16,226 bases of DNA, taken from an uncultured Collinsella sp. GTDB lineage: Bacteria; Actinomycetota; Coriobacteriia; Coriobacteriales; Coriobacteriaceae. Position numbers and translations under genes: made by a program. The stretch spans positions 1 through 16,226 of the forward strand of contig CALFDL010000103.1 of the NCBI GenBank assembly GCA_937950415.1. Direction: 5' to 3'. Positions 1 through 8,016 of the stretch are shown piece by piece. A model generated the notes under the pieces. That model ran no database searches. It worked only from the letters and a program-made list of their open reading frames with translations, and was not told where the DNA came from. Numbering within the stretch: position 1 is the stretch's first letter; each line of letters begins with the position of its first letter.

Positions 1-33
1 CGACGGATCGTAGTTCTTGGGCATTTCTTCCAT
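1..33 (-). CDS. valS: Valyl-tRNA synthetase, N-terminal fragment
   Basis: Reading leftward from the ATG at 33, the open frame gives MEEMPKNYDPS and runs off the edge of the window. The MPKNYDP core is the typical beginning of bacterial valyl-tRNA synthetase, the class I enzyme that charges tRNA-Val in the cytoplasm. A purine-rich ribosome binding site (AGGGAGAG on the minus strand, about 37-46) precedes the ATG. Only 11 codons are visible, so the call rests on this short signature and on the usual start of the family. It lies 234 bp downstream of the aminotransferase on the same strand. That gap carries a palindrome and could be its own leader. Confidence 0.75.
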   Translation of the reverse strand, partial: MEEMPKNYDPS

Positions 34-96
34 ATATCTCTCCCTGTCCCGCCGGCGTGTCCGCCTGCTTGGTTTTCGCTCGGTCAGGTCCTGGCT

Positions 97-135
97 CGCA
101 CGAAGAGCACATTAAGTGCTCTTCGGCTCGTGCGG
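97..135 (-). promoter_or_regulatory. Palindrome / bulged stem-loop in the valS leader
   Basis: CGAAGAGCAC (101-110) and GTGCTCTTCG (116-125) are perfect inverted repeats around a 5-nt AT-rich centre. In minus-strand RNA the stem can extend as CGCACG plus AAGAGCAC, pairing with GTGCTCTT plus CGTGCG across a 5-nt AGCCG bulge. No U-run follows on either strand, so it does not look like a terminator. It could be an operator or a structured leader element for valS. The rest of 34-267 shows no gene and no T-box antiterminator signature. Confidence 0.5.
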
Positions 136-267
136 AATCTACGAAACCTTGCGCCTGGCCTTTGGCGGCGCGGCCTGCGTTGACTTTGGACAGCCCGGGT
201 TTTCGTTGGCTGACGCCCCCACTCATAATGCTTGGGTCGGTGGGCTGATGTGTTGCGTCCCGTTGGG

Positions 268-1404
268 CTATAAGGTTGAAATGAAGGTGGACAGGCGATT
301 TAGGCCTTCGTCCAGATCTTGGTCGGAAACGCAATAGCTGAGGCGGATGTGGCCTTCGGTTCCGAAGCAGTTTCCGGGGACTAGGGCTACGTTGGCCTCT
401 TTGATGGCTTTGATGCAGAAGTCTTCGCTGGTTAGGCCGTACTGTTTGATGCTGGGGAAAGTGTAGAAGGCTCCTTCGGGCTCTACTACGTCGAGGCCCA
501 TGTTGTTGAGAGCGGTCAGCACGCGTTCGCGGCGGGCTCGGTAGACTTTGAGCATGGGGGTGGGGTCGACGGTGAGGGCTCGGGCTGCGGCGTCCATTTC
601 GAAGGAGACGGCGCTCGATACTAGGTATTGGTGAGCCTTGGCGATCTCGGCGATGACGGGTGCCGCTGCTGCGAGCCAACCCAGGCGCCAGCCGGTCATG
701 GCCCAGGGCTTGGAGAAGCTCTCGATGACTACCGTCTGCTCACGCAGCTCCGGGTGACGCCGGGCAAAGCGCTCGTAGCCATCCACATAAACCAGGCGGT
801 TGTATACGTCGTCGCAGACTACGTAGATGCCCGACTGCTCCGCTACGCGCGCCACGGCGTCGAGCGATGCCGCGTTGAGAATGCAGCCCGTGGGATTGTT
901 GGGCGAGCAGATAACGATGGCCTTGGTCGCCGGGGTCACACAGGCGCGAAGCGCATCCTCGTCAATCTGAAATTGCGCAGGCTCCGTATCCAAAAAGACC
1001 GCTTTGGCGTGATTGGCCACAACGATGCTCTCGTACAGGCCAAAGGCCGGCGTGGGAATAATGACCTCGTCGCCGGGGTTGAGCATAGCCATGAATGTTG
1101 CCGACAGAGCCTCGGTCGCGCCGTCGGTCAGGATGACCTCGTCGGCCGAAAACATAAGGCCCGCGTCCCCCATGTAGGCAGATAACGCCTCACGCAGGAC
1201 GGGGCGACCGTTGTTGGGCGGATAGTGCGTGTCGCCGCGGTCCAGTGCGGCGGTCACCTCGGCGCTAATCACATCGGGCGTGAGAAAATCGGGCTCGCCA
1301 AGCGCGAGCGCAATGCATCCCGGGTGCCGGGCGGCGAGCGCGTTGATCCGGCGGATGCCGGAGGGCTTAAGCGTGGCAAGCGAGGTATTCATGGGCAAGC
1401 GCAT
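268..1404 (-). CDS. Class I/II PLP-dependent aminotransferase
   Basis: A 378-residue fold-type I aminotransferase, full length for the aspartate/aromatic aminotransferase branch. Visible motifs in order: ALALGEPDF near the N-terminus, HYPPNNG, SPNNPTG in the middle (cofactor and substrate binding), the CDDVYNRLVY segment with the Asp that contacts the PLP pyridine nitrogen, and SFSKPWAMTGWRLGW with the Schiff-base lysine. The C-terminus carries RLSYCVSD, with the Arg expected to bind the substrate carboxylate. It should transfer amino groups between an amino acid and a 2-oxo acid in the cytoplasm. The exact substrate cannot be read from the sequence. AAAGGA lies 7 nt before the ATG at 1404, supporting this start over the Met four codons later. 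It is divergent from the gene at 1498. Confidence 0.92.
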   Translation of the reverse strand: MRLPMNTSLATLKPSGIRRINALAARHPGCIALALGEPDFLTPDVISAEVTAALDRGDTHYPPNNGRPVLREALSAYMGDAGLMFSADEVILTDGATEALSATFMAMLNPGDEVIIPTPAFGLYESIVVANHAKAVFLDTEPAQFQIDEDALRACVTPATKAIVICSPNNPTGCILNAASLDAVARVAEQSGIYVVCDDVYNRLVYVDGYERFARRHPELREQTVVIESFSKPWAMTGWRLGWLAAAAPVIAEIAKAHQYLVSSAVSFEMDAAARALTVDPTPMLKVYRARRERVLTALNNMGLDVVEPEGAFYTFPSIKQYGLTSEDFCIKAIKEANVALVPGNCFGTEGHIRLSYCVSDQDLDEGLNRLSTFISTL

Positions 1405-1430
1405 GGCGTTCCTTTCGTAAGGGTTGCACT

Positions 1431-1436
1431 AGGATA
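1431..1436 (-). promoter_or_regulatory. Possible -10 element for the aminotransferase
   Basis: Minus-strand GC-TATCCT lies about 27 bp before the aminotransferase ATG. It resembles the GC-TAnnAT elements in front of other genes in this window. No convincing -35 is seen because the upstream stretch is very GC-rich (a CGGCG/CGCCG hairpin). Weak evidence. Confidence 0.25.
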
Positions 1437-1497
1437 GCGCGGCGGGGCGCCGCCGGACGGTGTAACCTAAACGGAAACCAACCGGAAAGGAGGCGGC

Positions 1498-2169
1498 ATG
1501 GAGACGACCACACGCGGCGATGTACCAAAAACGCTGAAAACCATTGCGTATATCAGTATTCCCAAGAGCGCCGATCTTGAGTTTTTGCTCTGGGACCTGC
1601 AGGATGCCATCGTCGCCTATGCACAGATTTCCGGCACCGCACTCCCCCATCCAGTCGACTTGGAGGCGGATGATGCCGGCAGCGTTGCCGGTACCGCCGA
1701 TGGCATTGTGTTCGCCGTTGAAGATGCACCCAATGATGAAGCGATGGCGCCCATTGAGCAGGTGCTCGACCGCTTTGGCGGCGCAGGGACGCGTGCCTAC
1801 GTTGTTGTCCAGGCCGACATCGGCGGCCTGGAGCGAGCACACGGGCTCGTCGTACGTCTGCGAGCGGCGTGCGACCTTCGTGGGCTGTCATGGTGCGGCG
1901 GCGTTGTCGCCTGTACCGGCAGCGGCTTCGCGGCGCTTCGTCACTCACCGCGCATGGGACTCTTGCGGCGACCGTTTTCGGAAGCGATGGACAAACTCGT
2001 AGGCGCCGTTCGTATGGGCTGTTCGGTTGAGCATGCGCAGCGACTTGGTGGTGGCAATGCCGAGGACGTCGACGCCGACGGCATGGCTTGCGCCGAGCCA
2101 GCCGTGCCCGCGCCGATCTGGCGAGGCGTTCTGAAACACCTCGGCGCCCGCACTCAATCAATAATCTAA
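1498..2169 (+). CDS. Hypothetical protein, possibly flavodoxin-fold related
   Basis: A 223-residue soluble protein without signal peptide or membrane segments. An excellent ribosome binding site (AAAGGAGG, about 6 nt before ATG 1498) and codon use like its neighbours say it is real. I do not recognise a firm family. The middle (VVVQADIGG, residues about 103-111, then a helix and a Cys-Gly-Gly strand) and the SPRMGLLRRPFSEAMDKLVGAV stretch loosely recall the second half of FMN-reductase or flavodoxin-fold proteins. However, the N-terminal phosphate loop expected for FMN binding is missing. It starts divergently from the aminotransferase and ends 1 bp before the stop of the convergent DNA glycosylase, with no terminator between them. 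Confidence 0.8.
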   Translation: METTTRGDVPKTLKTIAYISIPKSADLEFLLWDLQDAIVAYAQISGTALPHPVDLEADDAGSVAGTADGIVFAVEDAPNDEAMAPIEQVLDRFGGAGTRAYVVVQADIGGLERAHGLVVRLRAACDLRGLSWCGGVVACTGSGFAALRHSPRMGLLRRPFSEAMDKLVGAVRMGCSVEHAQRLGGGNAEDVDADGMACAEPAVPAPIWRGVLKHLGARTQSII

Positions 2170-2170
2170 A

Positions 2171-2734
2171 TTAATGAGCTGCCCAGTCAACGGCTTCACT
2201 CCAACGCTCGACAAGCCGCTCCAAACGCCACGCCGCGTTGGCAGGACTCGTCGACGGCAGCACGATGGCGGGTAACCCCGTCCGCTCTTGTAGATAGCGT
2301 TTGTAGAGCCGTCCGGCCGTGCCGCCGTTGCAAACAACGATCTCGATCGGCGTGGCATCGGTAATGCGCTCAATATGTGCCGGCACAACGTTGCGAATGC
2401 TGGCGTCACTCGAGCCCCTAATGTCGCAGCTCTCAATCACATCCCACAGGGCTACGCCACCGTACAGCAGCATGGATCGCTTGGCGGCAATCGAGGCGCC
2501 GAGCGTCGCGGGCTCGCCGCTCGCCAAAGAGTCTCCCTCGTTGGGCGGCACGGGCACACCGAGGCACGCGGCCATCACACGCCAAAAGCGATTCTGAGGG
2601 TTGCCGTAATAAAAGGCATTGGCGCGCGAAAGCACCGAGGGAAACGATCCGAGCACCAAAACGCGCGAGTGCTGGTCGAACACGGGCTCAAACCCATGCT
2701 CAATATGTTGATAGCCCTCGTCAGACACAGGCAT
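2171..2734 (-). CDS. DNA-deoxyinosine/uracil glycosylase (UDG superfamily)
   Basis: A 187-residue member of the uracil-DNA glycosylase superfamily, closest in motif pattern to the Mug-like hypoxanthine/deoxyinosine glycosylases (UDG family 6). These start base-excision repair by removing deaminated bases. Motif 1 is LGSFPSVLS (residues 28-36) followed by FYYGNPQNRFW (41-51), which shapes the base pocket. Motif 2 is LPSTSPANA (159-167), the DNA-intercalating loop. Residues in between (VALWDVIESCDI) fit the family. The ATG at 2734 lies 3 bp after the amylase stop, so the two are almost certainly one operon with translational coupling. Only a weak GAGAG lies upstream, inside the amylase end. The exact lesion specificity is inferred, not visible. 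Confidence 0.88.
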   Translation of the reverse strand: MPVSDEGYQHIEHGFEPVFDQHSRVLVLGSFPSVLSRANAFYYGNPQNRFWRVMAACLGVPVPPNEGDSLASGEPATLGASIAAKRSMLLYGGVALWDVIESCDIRGSSDASIRNVVPAHIERITDATPIEIVVCNGGTAGRLYKRYLQERTGLPAIVLPSTSPANAAWRLERLVERWSEAVDWAAH

Positions 2735-2737
2735 GGG

Positions 2738-4114
2738 CTAGGCTCTCAACAGATAGCGCACCTCGTAGGGTGCAAGCTCAAGGGCACCCGTTAGCTCGAC
2801 TGTGGGCGCGCCGTCGGCAAGTAGGTCGGCAAAGGAGCCGTTGAGCTCGCCGGCTCCAAAGGTATAGGGCTCGTTCACGGCATTGACCGCCACGAGCACC
2901 GTCGCGTCGTCGCAGGCGCGCTCGAACAGCAGCTGCTTGTTCTGGATCACCACGTTGCGATAGGCACCATAGTTGAGGGCACAGGCCGCCGCGTCGTCTG
3001 CCGAACGCAGGTGCGCGAGCTGCTTGATGAAGGCCGTCAGCTCGTTGGGCGCAGGCTCATCGAGCGCAGGTCGCAGCGCCCAGTCGCCATCGGGGCCGCC
3101 CTTTTCTCCAGGAATCCCCCACTCGCTGCCATAGTAGACGCACGGGATGCCCGGCATGCCAAAGAGCATGCCATAAGCGGGGCGCAGACAGGACTTGTCG
3201 GTAAGGATGCTCGCCAGGCGCGGCACATCGTGGTTGTCGACAAACGACAGCAGATGCTTGCCGCGATAAATGCACCACGGGTCACCGCCAAACTGGCGAT
3301 GCAGCGAGTGGGCAATCTCGAACATGTTGACCGAGTTAAAGCTGGAGTACAGGCCCTTGTAGCACTCGTAGTTGGTGCAGGAGTCAAGCATCTCGTCGTT
3401 GACGATCTGGTTGTAGTCGCCGTGGAGCGTCTCACCGATCAGCACAAAGTCGGGTTTGAGCTCACGGGTAAAAGTATGCAGGCGGCGCATAAAATCGCGA
3501 TCGAGCATATAGGCGACGTCCAAGCGCAGGCCGTCGATGCCAAAGACCTCGGCCCAGCGACGCACGGACTCAAGCAGGTAATCGACCACGGCGGGATTTT
3601 GCAGGTTGAGCTTCACAAGCTCAAAATGGCCCTCCCAGCCCTCGTACCAAAAGCCGTCGCCATAGCAGGAATCGCCGTCAAAACTGATGTGGAACCAGTC
3701 CTTGTAGGGCGAGTCCCACTTACGCTCCTGCACATCGCAGAAGGCCCAGAAGCCACGGCCCACATGGTTGAAGACCGCATCGAGCACCACGCGGATGCCA
3801 TGGGCGTGCAGCGTCTCGCATACGGCGGCAAAATCGGCATCCCCGCCCAGGCGGCGGTCGATATGGCGCAGACTGCGCGTGTCGTAACCGTGGCTGTCGG
3901 ATTCGAGCGGCGGGTTGATGAGCACAGCACCGATGCCGAGCTCTTGCAGGTAGTCGGCCCATTGGACAATCTTCATGATGGGCGCATCGGGGTTGGGCGC
4001 GGCGTTGGCAGCCTGGGCGAGCTCATCCTCGGCAACGGGGGCGGCGTTTTCACGCGGAGCCCCACAAAAGCCCAGCGGATAGATCTGGTAGAACGTCGTC
4101 TCGTATGCCCACAT
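2738..4114 (-). CDS. Alpha-amylase family glycosyl hydrolase (GH13)
   Basis: A 458-residue GH13 (alpha/beta)8-barrel enzyme. The opening FYQIYPLGFCGAP is typical of the barrel's first strand in intracellular maltodextrin-acting members. Region I is DAVFNH (112-117). Region II is GLRLDV with the nucleophile Asp199. Region III is LIGE with acid/base Glu228. Region IV is FVDNHD with the stabilising Asp296. A beta-rich C-terminal domain follows, ending in APYEVRYLL. There is no signal peptide, so it should act in the cytoplasm on imported alpha-glucans or maltodextrins. Whether it is an alpha-amylase, cyclomaltodextrinase or alpha-glucosidase cannot be decided. GGGAGG lies 6 nt before ATG 4114. 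The DNA glycosylase follows after 3 bp. Confidence 0.93.
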   Translation of the reverse strand: MWAYETTFYQIYPLGFCGAPRENAAPVAEDELAQAANAAPNPDAPIMKIVQWADYLQELGIGAVLINPPLESDSHGYDTRSLRHIDRRLGGDADFAAVCETLHAHGIRVVLDAVFNHVGRGFWAFCDVQERKWDSPYKDWFHISFDGDSCYGDGFWYEGWEGHFELVKLNLQNPAVVDYLLESVRRWAEVFGIDGLRLDVAYMLDRDFMRRLHTFTRELKPDFVLIGETLHGDYNQIVNDEMLDSCTNYECYKGLYSSFNSVNMFEIAHSLHRQFGGDPWCIYRGKHLLSFVDNHDVPRLASILTDKSCLRPAYGMLFGMPGIPCVYYGSEWGIPGEKGGPDGDWALRPALDEPAPNELTAFIKQLAHLRSADDAAACALNYGAYRNVVIQNKQLLFERACDDATVLVAVNAVNEPYTFGAGELNGSFADLLADGAPTVELTGALELAPYEVRYLLRA

Positions 4115-4149
4115 AGCAACCTCCCGGTAAGCTCAACACAACGACATCC

Positions 4150-4155
4150 ATTGTA
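4150..4155 (-). promoter_or_regulatory. Candidate -10 of the GH13 operon
   Basis: Minus-strand TACAAT lies 35 bp before the amylase start codon. The -35 region is poor. It sits immediately downstream, in the direction of transcription, of two overlapping inverted repeats, which would be well placed for an operator. Confidence 0.35.
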
Positions 4156-4164
4156 TGCCCAGCA

Positions 4165-4208
4165 GGGTAGCTATTTTGGGATGGGGCTCTTTTAGCTACC
4201 CCAGCCCC
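4165..4208 (-). promoter_or_regulatory. Two overlapping, mutually exclusive inverted repeats
   Basis: GGGTAGCTA (4165-4173) pairs perfectly with TAGCTACCC (4193-4201). GGGGCT (4183-4188) pairs perfectly with AGCCCC (4203-4208). The second helix encloses the right arm of the first, so both cannot form as simple hairpins together; a pseudoknot would be the exception. The block lies between the sotB stop and the amylase promoter candidate. An operator or an RNA switch for the amylase operon is possible, but neither is shown. Confidence 0.4.
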
Positions 4209-4215
4209 TTTCTAA

Positions 4216-4280
4216 GTTGCGGTGAAATACGGACTGTTTGCCGGGTTTATTGGACCCAGCAGTCCGTATTCCACCGCAAC
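4216..4280 (-). repeat. Double-hairpin palindromic repeat element, copy 1
   Basis: A 65-bp element with 21-nt arms, 4216-4236 and 4260-4280, matching at 20 of 21 positions. The one difference becomes a G-U wobble in minus-strand RNA, which suggests the functional strand is minus. The outer arm begins GTTGCGGTGGAATA, and the distal arm is CGGACTG/CAGTCCG. The 23-nt interior holds a second stem, GGGT/ACCC. A relative with the same outer arm and different, compensated inner stems lies at 8355-8419. It sits between sotB and the amylase leader. No U-run follows in the minus direction, so a standard terminator is unlikely. Confidence 0.8.
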
Positions 4281-4296
4281 TGATGAGGGGACGTGA

Positions 4297-5493
4297 TTAG
4301 GCGACGAGCTTTGCGCGGCGTATGGCCGGAAATAGCACCGTGATGGCGAGGATGACGCCCACGACGGTAATCGCCCCGCCCACGAAGCCAATCCAAGCGA
4401 TACCGGGACCCGAAACCACGGCGCCACCGATTGCGGTGCCCGTGCCGATACCCAGATTGAACAGGCCCGAGAAGATCGACATGGCGACGGCCGACGAGTC
4501 CGCCGGCGTGTACTTGATGAGCTCGGCCTGAAACGCCACGTTAAAGGCCGTGGCGCAGCAACCCCACAGTGCGCAGACGGCAAGCACTGTCACGAGCGAC
4601 GATGCGGCCGGCCCCATGAGCAGCAGGGCCACCGGCACGCCGGAGAGCGTGATAGTCAAGAACGGGAAGCGATGCCCATCGAACAGGCGGCCAAACAGCC
4701 AGCTTCCGAGCAAACCAGAGCAGCCAAACGCCGTCAGCGTCATGGTAATGGCGCCCGCATCGACGTGCGCGACCTGCGCCAGGAAGGGCTCGATATAGCT
4801 GTAGCTTGCGTAATAGCCGGTCGCCATGAAGACCGTGACTGCGTAGAGCGCGATGAGGAGCGGGTTCTTGAGCAACTCGGGCAGCTGTTTGACGGTAAAG
4901 CGCTCACCCGCCGGCATGGCCGGGAACACCGCTGCCTGGTAGACGGCCGCGATGGCTGAGAGGCCCCCGACCACGGCAAACGTCATGCGCCAGCCCACGG
5001 CCAGGCCAATGGCGCGACCGAGGGGCAGGCCAAAGATCTGCGCGATGGACGAGCCCGTAGCGATCATGCTGATGGCGAGCGCGCCGTGGCGCGTGTCAAC
5101 CAGACGCGAGGCCATAATCGAGGCGACTGACCAGAACACGGCATGTGCGCAAGCGACCACCAGGCGCGCGCAGACCAGGATGGGATATGTCGGTGCCACA
5201 GCGGACAGGAACTGGCCCAGCGAGAACACGGCAAGCACGCCCAGCAGCATCCGCTTGAACTCAAAGCGCGAAGCGAACACCATGAGCGGCAACGACAGCA
5301 GCATGACGCCCCAGGCATAGACCGAGATCATGATGCCAGCTTGGGCCTCGGTAAGCGAGAACGACGCGGCGATATCAGTCAAAAGGCCGATGGGCATAAA
5401 CTCCGACGTGTTGAACACGAACGCACAGCAGGTGAGCCCGATAAGCGGGAGCCACTGCCTGAGCGTGATGCCGTCTTGCCTTGCCTGACTCAT
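4297..5493 (-). CDS. sotB: SotB-like sugar efflux MFS transporter
   Basis: A 398-residue 12-helix major facilitator of the DHA1 type. The N-terminal half matches the pattern of the sugar efflux transporter SotB/YdeA: FNTSEFMPIGLLTDIAASF (28-46), ISVYAWGVMLLSLPLM, a CAHAVFWSVAS helix and IATGSSIAQIFGLPLGR before GWRMTF. Family members export arabinose, lactose or IPTG-like sugars. The physiological substrate here is unknown. An upstream TTG at 5508 would add METLY, but GGAG at 5503-5506, inside that extension, lies 9 nt before the ATG at 5493, so I take 5493 as the start. The gene is flanked by the feoB terminator hairpin upstream and a palindromic repeat element downstream, and is probably monocistronic. 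Confidence 0.85.
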   Translation of the reverse strand: MSQARQDGITLRQWLPLIGLTCCAFVFNTSEFMPIGLLTDIAASFSLTEAQAGIMISVYAWGVMLLSLPLMVFASRFEFKRMLLGVLAVFSLGQFLSAVAPTYPILVCARLVVACAHAVFWSVASIMASRLVDTRHGALAISMIATGSSIAQIFGLPLGRAIGLAVGWRMTFAVVGGLSAIAAVYQAAVFPAMPAGERFTVKQLPELLKNPLLIALYAVTVFMATGYYASYSYIEPFLAQVAHVDAGAITMTLTAFGCSGLLGSWLFGRLFDGHRFPFLTITLSGVPVALLLMGPAASSLVTVLAVCALWGCCATAFNVAFQAELIKYTPADSSAVAMSIFSGLFNLGIGTGTAIGGAVVSGPGIAWIGFVGGAITVVGVILAITVLFPAIRRAKLVA

Positions 5494-5526
5494 ATATAAC
5501 GTCTCCAATCATTTTGAGCGGAGGCG

Positions 5527-5556
5527 ATTATATAGCAACGGCCCCGCATCCGTCAG
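5527..5556 (-). promoter_or_regulatory. Promoter of sotB
   Basis: Minus-strand TATAAT at 5532-5527, within GC-TATATAAT, is a perfect -10 located about 33 bp before the ATG. An imperfect -35 (CTGACG) lies 18 bp upstream, inside the loop and arm of the preceding hairpin. Promoter and terminator therefore overlap. Confidence 0.55.
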
Positions 5557-5573
5557 TAACAGATGCGGGGCCG
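5539..5573 (-). terminator. Hairpin terminator downstream of feoB
   Basis: CGGCCCCGCATC (5539-5550) pairs perfectly with GATGCGGGGCCG (5562-5573) around an 11-nt loop, 41 bp after the feoB stop. Only a weak T-containing tail (TTGCTATAT) follows on the minus strand. It most likely ends the feoB transcript and shields the sotB promoter. Confidence 0.6.
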
Positions 5574-5614
5574 CAATCAACTCAATACACAGAGGTTACG
5601 CCATCAATAAATAG

Positions 5615-7975
5615 CTAAGCCAACCCCAGCAATATACCCGCCGAATGCACGACAAACGCCACGATCCAGGCGACCGTCACCTGAAACGCGAACACGGCAA
5701 CGGCATAGCGCGCACCCAGCTCGCTCTTGACGGCGCCGATGGCAGCCACGCAGGGCGGGTACAGCAGCGTAAAGACCAGGAACACATAGGCGGTGAACGG
5801 CGAAAACATGGTCGACAGTGCCGCGGGCGACGTTGCACCCAAAAGCACGGTGAGGGTCGAGATGACACTCTCCTTGGCGATAAGTCCGGTGACGAGCGCC
5901 GTGGATGCACGCCAATCGCCAAAGCCGAGCGGCGCCAGCGCCGGCGCGATAATGCTACCCAGACCGGCAAGCAGACTCTGCGACTGATCGGCGACCACAT
6001 TAAAGCGGATATCGAACGTCTGGAGGAACCAGATGACCACGGTAGCGGCAAAGATAATGGTAAAGGCCTTGGTGATGAAGTCCTTGGCCTTATCCCATGC
6101 CAGCATCACCGTCGTCTTGACGCTCGGCAGGCGGTAATTGGGAAGCTCCATGATAAACGGCACCGGGTCGCCCTTAAATGCCGTGCGGTTGAGCACCAAA
6201 GCCGCGATGCAGCCGACCACGATACCGATCAGATAGAGCGAGACCATGGCGGGAACCGTCGCCTGCGGGAAAAACGCCCCGCACAGCAAGCCGTAAACCG
6301 GCAACTTGGCTGAACAGCTCATAAACGGCGTGAGCATGACCGTCATCTTGCGGTCGTGCTCGGATGGAAGCGTACGGGTCGACATGATAGCCGGCACGGT
6401 GCAGCCAAAGCCGACGAGCATGGGCACGAAGCTGCGGCCCGACAAGCCAAAGCGACGCAGCACTTTATCCATGACAAAGGCTACGCGTGCCATGTAGCCG
6501 GAGTCTTCCAGAATGGAGAGGAACAAGAAGAGCACGACGATAATCGGTAGGAAGGTCAGTACGCTGCCCACGCCCGTAAGCACGCCGTCGACAGCCAGCG
6601 AGCGCACCACGTCGTTGGTTCCGAATGCCTTGAGGCCCGCATCGGCCGAGGCGATGATGGCAGCGATGCCGTCCTCCATGAGTCCCTGCAACGCCGCGCC
6701 GATCACGCCAAACGTCAGCCAAAAGACGAGGCCCATGATCACCAGGAACGCCGGAATGGCCGTGTAGCGACCCGTCAGGATGCGGTCGATCTTGACGGAG
6801 CGCACGTGCTCGCGGCTTTCGTGTGGCTTGACGACGCAGCGCCCGCACACGTCGCCGATAAAGCTAAAACGCATATCGGCCAGCGCAGATAGGCGGTCGG
6901 TGCCGGCCTCGCCCTCCATCTGGGTAATGATGTGCTCGATAGCGTCGAGCTCATTGCGATCCAGGTGAAGCGCCTCGGTTACCAGCTCATCGCCCTCGAC
7001 CAGCTTGGTCGCCGCAAAGCGCACCGGGATGTGCGCCGTTGTGGCGTGATCCTCAATCAGATTGGCGATGCCGTGGATGCAGCGATGCAGTGCACCGCCG
7101 TCCGGACCGTCGGGCGCGCAAAAGTCCAGGCGACCGGGGCGCTCGCGGAACCGTGCCACGTGCAGGGCGTGGTCCACCAGCTCGCCGATGCCCTCGTTGC
7201 GGGCAGCGCTAATGGGGACAACGGGCACGCCCATCAGGCTCTCGAGCAAGTTGACGTCCACGGCGCCGCCGTTGGCGGTCACCTCGTCCATCATGTTGAG
7301 CGCGATGACCATGGGGCGATCGAGCTCCATAAGCTGCAGCGTCAGGTACAGATTGCGCTCGATGTTGGTGGCGTCGATGATATCGATGATGGCGTCCGGG
7401 CGCTCGTCGAGGATGAACTGACGGCTCACGACCTCTTCGCCTGTGTACGGCGACAGGGAGTAAATGCCAGGCAGGTCGGTAACGCTCGCCTCGGGATGGT
7501 TACGGATGGTGCCATCTTTGCGGTCGACCGTCACGCCGGGAAAGTTACCGACGTGCTGGTTAGAGCCCGTCAGCTGGTTGAATAACGTGGTCTTGCCACA
7601 GTTTTGGTTGCCGGCGAGGGCAAAGTGCAGCGGCGCGCCCTCGGGCACGGCCGTCTTTGCCGCACGGGGCGAATACGTCCCCTCGCCAAGTGCCGGGTGC
7701 TCCGTCGTACCGATTGCGGCGTTAACGCGCGGGCCGGCATCGGTGTCGTGCACATCCACGAGCTCGATACGAGCGGCATCGTCCTTGCGCAGCGTCAACT
7801 CGTAGCCACGCAGGCGAATCTCGAGCGGGTCGCCCATAGGGGCGTACTTCATCATGGTGACTTCGGTGCCCGGCGTTAGGCCCATGTCCAAAATATGCTG
7901 TCGGAGTGCCTGATCGTCCGATGCCACCGATGCGACAACGGCGTCCTTTCCAATCTCGAGTGTATCGAGCTTCAC
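5615..7975 (-). CDS. feoB: Fused FeoA-FeoB ferrous iron transporter
   Basis: A 786-residue inner-membrane Fe(II) importer. Residues 1-75 form a FeoA SH3-like domain (IGKDAVVASV, MGLTPGTEV, IRLRGYELTLR). A linker leads to the FeoB GTPase domain: G1 GNQNCGKT (122-129), the GVTVDRKDG switch (147-155), G3 DLPG (167-170), G4 NMMD (227-230) and SAA (256-258). The membrane part carries the conserved gate motifs GFGCTVPA (522-529) and CSAKLPVY (554-561) and ends in hydrophobic helices. The start codon is GTG at 7975, with GGGGGAGGA about 9 nt upstream. Fusion of FeoA to FeoB is known in other anaerobes. No FeoC follows. A tandem repressor-like box upstream suggests iron control. Confidence 0.95.
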   Translation of the reverse strand: MKLDTLEIGKDAVVASVASDDQALRQHILDMGLTPGTEVTMMKYAPMGDPLEIRLRGYELTLRKDDAARIELVDVHDTDAGPRVNAAIGTTEHPALGEGTYSPRAAKTAVPEGAPLHFALAGNQNCGKTTLFNQLTGSNQHVGNFPGVTVDRKDGTIRNHPEASVTDLPGIYSLSPYTGEEVVSRQFILDERPDAIIDIIDATNIERNLYLTLQLMELDRPMVIALNMMDEVTANGGAVDVNLLESLMGVPVVPISAARNEGIGELVDHALHVARFRERPGRLDFCAPDGPDGGALHRCIHGIANLIEDHATTAHIPVRFAATKLVEGDELVTEALHLDRNELDAIEHIITQMEGEAGTDRLSALADMRFSFIGDVCGRCVVKPHESREHVRSVKIDRILTGRYTAIPAFLVIMGLVFWLTFGVIGAALQGLMEDGIAAIIASADAGLKAFGTNDVVRSLAVDGVLTGVGSVLTFLPIIVVLFLFLSILEDSGYMARVAFVMDKVLRRFGLSGRSFVPMLVGFGCTVPAIMSTRTLPSEHDRKMTVMLTPFMSCSAKLPVYGLLCGAFFPQATVPAMVSLYLIGIVVGCIAALVLNRTAFKGDPVPFIMELPNYRLPSVKTTVMLAWDKAKDFITKAFTIIFAATVVIWFLQTFDIRFNVVADQSQSLLAGLGSIIAPALAPLGFGDWRASTALVTGLIAKESVISTLTVLLGATSPAALSTMFSPFTAYVFLVFTLLYPPCVAAIGAVKSELGARYAVAVFAFQVTVAWIVAFVVHSAGILLGLA

Positions 7976-8016
7976 GTCCGTGTTCCTCCCCCGACGCCCA
8001 CAGGGCGTTGCATTTA

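Noticed and set aside
34..267. T-box riboswitch in front of valS
   Set aside because: Neither the antiterminator T-box sequence (GGTGGnACCGCG type) nor an intrinsic terminator with U-run was found in the minus-strand leader.
3011..4195. Long plus-strand open frame (394 codons) opposite the amylase gene
   Set aside because: It is a GC-rich antisense shadow of a gene with all GH13 catalytic motifs. The translated product has no recognisable family.
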